Source: QPIN01 sp964472945
Lineage (GTDB): Bacteria; Pseudomonadota; Gammaproteobacteria; Methylococcales; Methylomonadaceae
Assembly (NCBI GenBank): GCA_964472945.1
Contig: CAYYNM010000135.1
Coordinates: forward strand, 1 to 9,287
DNA: 9,287 bases
Direction: 5' to 3'
In this document: in pieces, positions 1 through 5,923 of the stretch
Layout of the letters: every line of letters begins with the position of its first letter
Numbering within the stretch: position 1 is the first letter of the stretch
Translations under genes and position numbers: made by a program
Notes under the pieces: generated by a model
What the model was told of the DNA's origin: nothing
Databases searched by the model: none
What the model saw: only the letters and a program-made list of their open reading frames with translations

Positions 1-2
1 CT

Positions 3-293
3 AAAATTTTTCACGGTTTATTGCCGGGTGGAATTTTAATTTTGTCAGAAAAGCTTAAATTTGATGATCCAGACCAACAAAAATTACAAACTGAATTACA
101 CCATGCTTTTAAAAAATCACAAGGTTATAGTGATTTGGAAATTAGTCAAAAGCGGTCGGCCCTAGAAAATGTCTTATTAGCTGAAACTTTTAATACCCAC
201 CAGCAAAGGTTAATGGATATTGGGTTTAATAGTACTGAAGTGTGGTTTCAGTATTTTAATTTTGCCTCTATGATTGCTTTAAAAAATGATTAA
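3..293 (+). CDS. cmoA: Carboxy-S-adenosyl-L-methionine synthase CmoA, C-terminal part (5' end outside window)
   Basis: CmoA converts S-adenosylmethionine and prephenate into carboxy-SAM, the donor used by CmoB to make 5-oxyacetyl-uridine at tRNA wobble position 34. Only about the last 96 residues are present. The frame is open from the window edge, reading KIFHGLLPGG before the first TTG, so the protein starts upstream and the TTG at 21 is not a start. The segment LPGGILILSEK, then YSDLEISQKRSALENVL, then VWFQYFNFASMIALK follows the end of E. coli CmoA closely from memory (NPGGALVLSEKF, SELEISQKRSMLENVM, ELWFQCFNFGSLVALK). It overlaps cmoB by 8 bp in a shared ATGATTAA. Family membership rests on recalled similarity; the SAM-binding N-terminal half cannot be checked here. 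Confidence 0.95.
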   Translation, partial: KIFHGLLPGGILILSEKLKFDDPDQQKLQTELHHAFKKSQGYSDLEISQKRSALENVLLAETFNTHQQRLMDIGFNSTEVWFQYFNFASMIALKND

Positions 294-1260
294 TTACCAA
301 CCTTTATATAAACAGCTTTCTGAGTTACAGGCTGAAGCCTGGGTAGATTTAATCCCGCAACAAATTAAGCAAGCTTTTGACTTAAATTCTAATGGTAATG
401 CGGCAAGCTGGTTGGCAACGCTTGAACGATTACCACAAGGTATAGCCAGCAAAAGTGAGTTAAATTTAAGCCAAGTAAAAATAGGTGATAAATCTAACCT
501 TGATGAAAGGCAGAAAGCACACCTACAAGAGCAACTAAAATCCTTTCACCCATGGCGAAAAGGGCCTTACAATATTTTTGGCATTCATATTGATACCGAA
601 TGGCGTTCGGACTGGAAGTGGGATAGATTAAAACAAGCAATATCCCCGTTAGATAAAAGGTTTGTTCTTGATGTGGGGTGTGGCAATGGTTATCACTGTT
701 GGCGAATGCTTGGAGCAGGAGCAAAAATGGTCGTGGGGGTTGACCCTTTATTATTAAATGTTATTCAGTTTCAAGTGATAAAAACAATGTATGGCGTGGC
801 CCCTGTTTATGTTCTTCCTATTGGGTTGGAGAACATACCTGCAGAAACTAAGGTTTTTGATACTGTTTTTTCTATGGGGGTGCTATACCATCGCCGCTCA
901 CCTATCGATCATTTGTTGGAGTTAAAAGCTTGTTTACGGCCTGGAGGGGAGCTTGTGCTAGAAACACTGGTTATTGATGGTAAAGAGGGGGAATCACTTA
1001 TGCCAGAAGGGCGGTATGCAAAAATGCGTAATGTCTGGTTTTTACCCAGTTGTGATACTTTAATAAGTTGGCTAAAACGGTGTGGATTTAAAAATTGTCG
1101 AGTTGTTGATGTTTCTTTAACAACGGTAGAAGAACAGCGGTCAACTGAGTGGATGACGTTTCACTCTTTAAATGAGTTTCTTGACCCTCAAAACCATAGT
1201 TTAACTTGCGAGGGATTGCCTGCACCAAAACGAGCCATTATTTTAGCTGATGCGCCTTGA
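286..1260 (+). CDS. cmoB: tRNA U34 carboxymethyltransferase CmoB
   Basis: CmoB transfers the carboxymethyl group of carboxy-SAM to 5-hydroxyuridine 34, giving cmo5U in tRNAs that read four-fold degenerate codon boxes. The protein has 324 residues (E. coli 323) and looks complete. An N-terminal helical region precedes the segment HPWRKGP (88-94) and DTEWRSDWKWDR (103-114). The Rossmann glycine loop is DVGCGNG (129-135), followed by SMGVLYHRRSP (196-206), LETLVIDG and the C-terminal PAPKRA. Residues expected to hold carboxy-SAM in the E. coli enzyme (K91, W105, K110, M196, Y200, R315) appear here shifted by one as K92, W106, K111, M197, Y201 and R316. The ATG lies inside the cmoA stop region and no clear Shine-Dalgarno precedes it, so translation is probably coupled to termination of cmoA. 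Confidence 0.97.
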   Translation: MINYQPLYKQLSELQAEAWVDLIPQQIKQAFDLNSNGNAASWLATLERLPQGIASKSELNLSQVKIGDKSNLDERQKAHLQEQLKSFHPWRKGPYNIFGIHIDTEWRSDWKWDRLKQAISPLDKRFVLDVGCGNGYHCWRMLGAGAKMVVGVDPLLLNVIQFQVIKTMYGVAPVYVLPIGLENIPAETKVFDTVFSMGVLYHRRSPIDHLLELKACLRPGGELVLETLVIDGKEGESLMPEGRYAKMRNVWFLPSCDTLISWLKRCGFKNCRVVDVSLTTVEEQRSTEWMTFHSLNEFLDPQNHSLTCEGLPAPKRAIILADAP

Positions 1261-1303
1261 AAGTATGGATAAAAATTTCATTTGTCGTGTCATTAGTCTG
1301 TAT

Positions 1304-1331
1304 TTGATAAACTATGCCTCATTTTTATATT
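1304..1331 (+). promoter_or_regulatory. Candidate sigma-70 promoter for rimO
   Basis: TTGATA (1304-1309) and TATATT (1326-1331) each match the consensus at five of six bases, with a 16-base spacer, in the 87-bp gap between cmoB and rimO. The predicted start of transcription near 1338 would leave a leader of only about 10 bases. The start-proximal GAGAG (1337-1341) would then sit almost at the mRNA 5' end, which weakens the call. Read-through from cmoB is the alternative. Confidence 0.35.
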
Positions 1332-1347
1332 GATTTGAGAGTAATTA

Positions 1348-2813
1348 ATGAGTGAGCCTCGTGTTGGATTTATAAGTTTGGGCTGTCCCAAGGCTTTGGT
1401 AGATAGTGAACAAATTATTACCAAGCTACGGACAGAAGGCTACCAGGTTTCTCCAACTTATCAAGATGCCGATCTTGTTGTTGTTAATACCTGTGGCTTT
1501 ATTGATGCAGCAGTGGAAGAATCCCTGGATAGCATTGGAGAGGCCTTGGCTGAAAATGGCAAGGTGATTGTTACAGGATGTTTAGGCGCGAGGGAAGATG
1601 AGATTAGAGCGCGTCATCCACAGGTATTAAGTATTACCGGCGCACATGCAGCTGATGAAGTGGTTTCTGCTGTGCACCAACACTTACCAGCACCTCATAA
1701 CCCTTTTCTCGACCTGGTTCCTCCTCAAGGAATTAAATTAACGCCTGATCATTACGCCTATTTAAAAATATCGGAAGGCTGTAACCATCGTTGTACCTTT
1801 TGTATTATTCCCTCTATGCGTGGGGATTTAGTTAGTCGCCCGATTGATGATGTGCTGTTAGAAGCAGAAAATTTAGCCAAAGCTGGGGTAAAAGAATTAT
1901 TAGTGGTTTCCCAAGATACCAGTGCTTATGGATTAGATTTAAAATATCAGGCGCGGGATTGGAAAGGACGTTCCCTGAATACTCGATTTTATGATTTAGC
2001 CGAAGCCTTGGGTAATTTAGGTATATGGGTTCGAATGCATTATGTTTATCCCTATCCTCATGTTGATAATGTGATTCCTTTAATGGCAGAAGGAAAAATA
2101 CTGCCTTATTTGGATATTCCTTTTCAACATGCTAATAGCCGTATTCTTAAATTAATGAAAAGGCCGGCNNNNNNNNNNNNNNNNNNNNNNNNNNNNNNNN
2201 NNNNNNNNNNNNNNNNNNNNNNNNNNNNNNNNNNNNNNNNNNNNNNNNNNNNNNNNNNNNNNNNNNNNATATTCCTTTTCAACATGCTAATAGCCGTATT
2301 CTTAAATTAATGAAAAGGCCGGCTGCGGCAGAAAATAATTTAGAGCGCATTAAAGCATGGCGTAATGTGTGTACGGATATTACTTTACGAAGTACCTTTA
2401 TTGTTGGGTTTCCAGGTGAAACAGAGCAAGAATTTGAGGAGTTATTAGACTTTTTAACAGAAGCTCAAATGGATAGAGTAGGGTGTTTTGCTTATTCGGC
2501 TGTTAAGGGGGCTGTTGCTAATGGTTTACCCGACTCTGTGCCAGAAGAGCTTAAACAAGAGCGTTTGCAGCGTTTTATGGCACATCAAGCTGTTATTAGT
2601 GCAGAGCGTTTACAACGTAGAGTGGGCAAGGTAGAAACTGTTTTAATTGATGAAGTAGTTGCTGAAGGAGCCGTTGCGCGTAGTAAAGCCGATGCACCTG
2701 AAATTGATGGGCAAGTATTTATTGATGGAGCAACACACCTTAAAGTGGGTGATTTTGTAGAAGTTAGGCTAGAAGAGGCTGATGATTATGATTTATGGGG
2801 GCATTTAGTATAA
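1348..2813 (+). CDS. rimO: Ribosomal protein S12 (aspartate) methylthiotransferase RimO, split by an assembly gap
   Basis: RimO is a radical-SAM enzyme that adds a beta-methylthio group to a conserved aspartate of ribosomal protein S12. The N-terminal MTTase domain has the three iron-sulfur cysteines C13 (SLGCPK), C49 (NTCGF) and C78 (TGCLG). The radical-SAM CxxxCxxC is C145, C149 and C152 (EGCNHRCTFC). After the gap come LRSTFIVGFPGETE and a C-terminal TRAM domain (about 373-436) ending YDLWGHLV. As written, the frame breaks at 100 Ns (2169-2268), and the 3' half is in another frame. The same 55 bases flank the gap, so removing 155 bases brings both halves into one frame of 436 residues (E. 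coli 441) without loss. The gene is therefore very probably intact. GAGAG about 7 bases ahead of the ATG supports the start. Confidence 0.96.
2114..2168 (+). repeat. 55-bp exact duplicate, left side of scaffold gap
   Basis: This stretch is identical to 2269-2323 base for base and stops exactly at the first N. It encodes DIPFQHANSRILKLMKRP of RimO. The copy is best read as the unmerged end of one contig and not as a biological repeat. Confidence 0.95.
2169..2268. other. Assembly gap of 100 Ns (size is a placeholder)
   Basis: There are exactly 100 unknown bases, a number commonly used for gaps of unknown length. Both flanks end in the same 55-bp sequence, and a merge there gives a perfect rimO frame. 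The gap therefore most likely hides no sequence at all. Confidence 0.97.
2269..2323 (+). repeat. 55-bp exact duplicate, right side of scaffold gap
   Basis: This is the second copy of 2114-2168 and begins immediately after the last N. The ATG at 2310 lies inside it and corresponds to an internal methionine (residue 270) of RimO, not to a start codon. Confidence 0.95.
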
Positions 2814-2818
2814 GTTTA

Positions 2819-2847
2819 TTGGGTCTATGTTCAATACAGTATATAAT
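2819..2847 (+). promoter_or_regulatory. Probable sigma-70 promoter for secA
   Basis: A perfect -10 box TATAAT (2842-2847) lies 17 bases after a weak -35 box TTGGGT (2819-2824, three of six matches, TTG kept). Transcription would start near 2854, giving a leader of about 42 bases with GGAAA (2885-2889) placed suitably for the secA ATG. The -35 box overlaps the bases just after the rimO stop codon. The call rests on motif matching only. Confidence 0.55.
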
Positions 2848-2895
2848 TGATAAATTTTTAATCAAAATTTCATAAAATCTCACCGGAAAATAAGC

Positions 2896-5634
2896 ATGCT
2901 GGGTAAGCTGGTCAAATTAGTTGTTGGAAGTCGTAATGATAGGGTTGTTAAACAGAAGCAGGCACAAATCAAAAAAATTAATGCCTTAGCTTCCGAATAT
3001 GAAAAGCTGTCGGATGATGAATTAAAAGCAAAAACACAGGAATTTCGTGATCGACTGGGAGAGGGATGCCAACTGGATGATCTTATTCCAGAAGCATTTG
3101 CAGTCGTTAGGGAAGTATCGAAACGTGTTTATGGTATGAGCCATTATGATGTGCAGATGATTGGTGGCATGATTTTAAATGATGGCCGCATTGCAGAAAT
3201 GAAGACAGGTGAAGGTAAAACCTTAATGGCAACATTAGCGGCTTACTTGAATGCTTTACCTGCTAAAGGTGTACATGTTGTGACAGTGAATGACTATCTG
3301 GCTAGTCGTGATGCTGTATGGATGGGGAAGCTGTATAACTTTTTAGGTTTAACGGTTGGCGTTATTATCAATGATTTGGGTCATCAAGAGAGAAAAGATG
3401 GCTATGCGGCTGATATTACTTATGGCACAAACAATGAATTTGGCTTTGATTATTTGCGCGATAATATGGCGTTTAGTATGGAGCAAAAAGTTCAGCGTGA
3501 ATTGAATTTTGCTATTGTTGATGAGGTTGACTCCATTCTAATTGATGAAGCGCGAACTCCGCTTATTATTTCTGGCCCTACGGAAGAAGGGACTGAAATT
3601 TACCTTAAAACCAATCAGATTGTACCTCATTTAACCGCACAAGAAACTGTAGAAGATAAAGACGAACAAGAAAAAATGCCAGGTGATTATCTGGTTGATG
3701 AAAAGAGTAAGCAAATTCATTTAACAGAACAAGGTCATGAGCGAGTTGAAAAGTTGATGGTTGAGCTTGGCATAATGGAGGAAGGGGCAACATTATATGA
3801 TGCGGCTAATATTCGTTTAATGCATTATTTGAATGCTTCATTACGTGCTCATGTGTTGTATCAGAAAAATGTTGATTATGTTGTCAGAAATAATGAAATC
3901 ATTATTGTTGATGAAAATACTGGCAGAATGATGACGGGGCGTCGCTGGTCTGATGGCTTGCATCAAGCGATAGAAGCCAAAGAAAGCGTGACTATTAATA
4001 ATGAGAACCAAACTTTAGCCTCAATTACTTTTCAAAATTATTTCCGCTTATATGAAAAACTGTCAGGAATGACAGGAACGGCTGATACAGAGTCTTTTGA
4101 GTTAAATAAAATTTATGGCTTGGAAGTTGTCGTTATTCCAACCCATAGAGAGATGATTCGTGATGATAAAGGCGATTTAGTTTATCTCACTCAAATGGAA
4201 AAATATCTGGCTGTTGTTAAAGATATTCAAGAGTGTGTGGAACGCAATCAGCCGGTGTTAGTCGGTACCACATCCATTGAAAATTCAGAAATCATCTCTC
4301 AGGTATTAACTCAACACAATATTAACCACGAAGTATTAAATGCAAAACAGCATGAACGTGAAGCACATATTGTTGAAAATGCAGGTATGCCTGGAGCTGT
4401 GACTATTGCGACTAATATGGCAGGCCGAGGAACAGATATTGTTTTAGGGGGTAACCTGGATGCTGAATTAAAAGCCTTAGGGGAAGATGCTGCTGAAGCA
4501 GATAAAGAAAAAGTACGTGGGGCTTGGTTAGATAGACATCAAAAAGTAATCGATAGTGGTGGCTTACACGTTATTGGTTCGGAAAGGCATGAGTCTCGTC
4601 GAATTGATAATCAATTAAGAGGACGATCTGGAAGACAGGGTGATCCTGGTTCAACACGATTTTATTTGTCATTGGAAGATGACTTAATGCGTATTTTTGC
4701 ATCAGAACGTGTCTCTCGTTTAATGAAATCTCTTGGGATGGAAGAGGGTGAAGCTATTGAACACCCGTGGGTAACACGAGCAATAGAAAATGCGCAAACT
4801 AAAGTTGAAGGGCGTAACTTTGATCAACGTAAAGAAATTTTAGCTTATGATGATGTGGCTAATGATCAACGTAAAGTTGTTTATGAACATCGAAATGACT
4901 TGATGGCCTCTGAAGACATTAGTGACATGATTAAAGATATTCGTCATGATGTATTGAATGACGTTATTACTAAATATATCCCAGCAAAAACAATGGAAGA
5001 ACAATGGGATATTCCAGGATTAGAAGAACATTTGAGTCAAGAATATCTTTTAGATTTACCATTAAAAGATATGTTAGATAATGACAAGTCTTTTCAGGAA
5101 AGTCATTTACGCCAGTTTGTTGTTGATGAGTTAGAGAATGCTAGTAAAGCCAAGGCGGCATTATCTTCACCAGAAGTAATGCGACATTTTGAAAAATCAA
5201 TTATGTTGCAAGTACTTGATAATAGCTGGAAAGAACATCTTGCTGCCATGGACTCTTTACGTCAAGGTATTCATTTTAGAGGTTATGCCCAAAAAGACCC
5301 TAAACAAGAATATAAGCGTGAAGCATTTGATATGTTTACTAGCTTACTTGATCATATTAAATATGAAGTGGTTGGTATTTTAGCCAAGGTTCAAGTCGCT
5401 CAAGAAGAAGATGCTGATGCCATTGACGAGCAAATGCAAGCTCCACAAGAAATGCATTATGAGCATGCAGAAGCTTTGCCTGTTACTGAGCAGCCAGCTG
5501 AAATGGAAGTGCCTCAAACCCAAGAAAATCCTGAACAACCTTTCGTAAGGGAAGGTAAGAAAGTAGGGCGTAATGACCCTTGCCCCTGTGGTTCAAATAA
5601 AAAATATAAGCAATGTCATGGAAAATTAACTTAA
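2896..5634 (+). CDS. secA: Protein translocase ATPase SecA
   Basis: SecA is the cytoplasmic and membrane-peripheral motor that pushes preproteins through SecYEG using ATP. The protein has 912 residues (E. coli 901) and looks complete. Visible landmarks in order are Walker A MKTGEGKT (102-109), Walker B DEVDSILIDEAR (209-220), the preprotein-crosslinking region that follows, YEKLSGMTGTADTE, ATNMAGRGTDI, and the second-motor motif QLRGRSGRQGDPG (from 573). The scaffold and wing regions follow. A poorly conserved acidic, glutamine-rich linker leads to the zinc-binding tail with C896, C898, C907 and H908 (CxCx8CH), which in E. coli contacts SecB and phospholipid. The ATG is preceded by GGAAA at about 7 bases. 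No secM lies upstream and no mutT follows, unlike E. coli. Nothing in the frame looks damaged. Confidence 0.99.
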   Translation: MLGKLVKLVVGSRNDRVVKQKQAQIKKINALASEYEKLSDDELKAKTQEFRDRLGEGCQLDDLIPEAFAVVREVSKRVYGMSHYDVQMIGGMILNDGRIAEMKTGEGKTLMATLAAYLNALPAKGVHVVTVNDYLASRDAVWMGKLYNFLGLTVGVIINDLGHQERKDGYAADITYGTNNEFGFDYLRDNMAFSMEQKVQRELNFAIVDEVDSILIDEARTPLIISGPTEEGTEIYLKTNQIVPHLTAQETVEDKDEQEKMPGDYLVDEKSKQIHLTEQGHERVEKLMVELGIMEEGATLYDAANIRLMHYLNASLRAHVLYQKNVDYVVRNNEIIIVDENTGRMMTGRRWSDGLHQAIEAKESVTINNENQTLASITFQNYFRLYEKLSGMTGTADTESFELNKIYGLEVVVIPTHREMIRDDKGDLVYLTQMEKYLAVVKDIQECVERNQPVLVGTTSIENSEIISQVLTQHNINHEVLNAKQHEREAHIVENAGMPGAVTIATNMAGRGTDIVLGGNLDAELKALGEDAAEADKEKVRGAWLDRHQKVIDSGGLHVIGSERHESRRIDNQLRGRSGRQGDPGSTRFYLSLEDDLMRIFASERVSRLMKSLGMEEGEAIEHPWVTRAIENAQTKVEGRNFDQRKEILAYDDVANDQRKVVYEHRNDLMASEDISDMIKDIRHDVLNDVITKYIPAKTMEEQWDIPGLEEHLSQEYLLDLPLKDMLDNDKSFQESHLRQFVVDELENASKAKAALSSPEVMRHFEKSIMLQVLDNSWKEHLAAMDSLRQGIHFRGYAQKDPKQEYKREAFDMFTSLLDHIKYEVVGILAKVQVAQEEDADAIDEQMQAPQEMHYEHAEALPVTEQPAEMEVPQTQENPEQPFVREGKKVGRNDPCPCGSNKKYKQCHGKLT

Positions 5635-5713
5635 TATTTTTTGAGCTTTCATTTATTTTTCATAGCTATATACAAACCGTAGGTTAATTTTATAAATTCC
5701 AGACCTAGTCATT

Positions 5714-5782
5714 TGTAGGGCGGACTTTAGTCCGCATTAACCTAGCGAACTGATTCCATGGTGGGCTGAAGTCCGCTCTACA
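5714..5782 (-). repeat. REP-like paired palindrome, family 1, copy A (inverted relative to copy B)
   Basis: The ends TGTAGGGCGGACTT (5714-5727) and AAGTCCGCTCTACA (5769-5782) are inverted repeats with one mismatch in 14. Inside, GCGGACTTTAGTCCGC (5720-5735) is a hairpin with 7-base arms. The second hairpin (5761-5776) is imperfect. A 25-base linker separates them. The reverse complement aligns along its whole length with 8625-8696: 17 identical bases at one end, TAGGTTAATG in the linker, and ACTAAAGTCCGC near the other end. GTAG at both outer edges matches the tetranucleotide at the foot of E. coli REP hairpins that RAYT transposases recognise. It might also act on secA mRNA stability or termination; that part is inference. 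Confidence 0.85.
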
Positions 5783-5862
5783 GTTCATAAGCAGTGATTT
5801 GTTGCTATTTATTTTATTTGAAAGAGATAAATTTAAAGTTTATGCACATGATTCCATAAGAT

Positions 5863-5884
5863 TTGGCTTAATGGATTGAGCCAA
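5863..5884. promoter_or_regulatory. 22-bp near-perfect palindrome, candidate operator of glgP
   Basis: TTGGCTTAAT (5863-5872) and ATTGAGCCAA (5875-5884) are inverted repeats with one mismatch in ten, separated by GG. The palindrome covers the proposed -35 box and almost all of the spacer, ending two bases before the proposed -10 box. A protein bound here would block RNA polymerase. A hairpin role in mRNA is less likely, because the site would lie upstream of the predicted transcription start. The binding protein is unknown. Confidence 0.45.
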
Positions 5885-5891
5885 GTTTAAT
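5863..5891 (+). promoter_or_regulatory. Candidate sigma-70 promoter for glgP
   Basis: TTGGCT (5863-5868, four of six) and TTTAAT (5886-5891, five of six) are separated by the optimal 17 bases. Transcription would begin near 5898 and give a leader of about 26 bases containing the weak ribosome binding site. The long spacer after secA supports an independent promoter. Confidence 0.45.
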
Positions 5892-5923
5892 ATCAAATTT
5901 AAAATATACAAGCGGTAATTATT

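Larger units (their letters stand above)
5635..5923. other. secA-glgP intergenic spacer (289 bp)
   Basis: No gene is seen on either strand. The first 79 bp after secA are AT-rich with short T runs but no GC-rich stem, so I see no convincing intrinsic terminator. A REP-like paired palindrome occupies 5714-5782. The right-hand part, from about 5860, holds the candidate glgP promoter and operator and a weak ribosome binding site AGCGG (5911-5915) eight bases before the glgP ATG. Confidence 0.7.

Noticed and set aside
494..724. Minus-strand open frame of 76 codons within cmoB
   Set aside because: It lies antisense within a strongly conserved cmoB and has no recognisable protein features or ribosome binding site support.
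1348..2310. A truncated rimO of 320 residues ending in IFLFNMLIAVFLN, plus a separate downstream gene starting at 2310
   Set aside because: The odd tail is the 55-bp duplicate read in the wrong frame after the Ns, and the second start is an internal methionine. Collapsing the duplicate gives one normal gene.
2114..2323. A genuine direct repeat or mobile-element footprint inside rimO
   Set aside because: The copies abut a 100-N placeholder exactly on both sides and collapse to a perfect frame, which points to assembly and not biology.
3605..3793. Minus-strand open frame of 62 codons within secA
   Set aside because: It is a shadow of the conserved secA coding frame.
5189..5383. 64-codon + strand frame inside secA
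   Set aside because: It is an out-of-frame shadow of the conserved secA C-terminal half.
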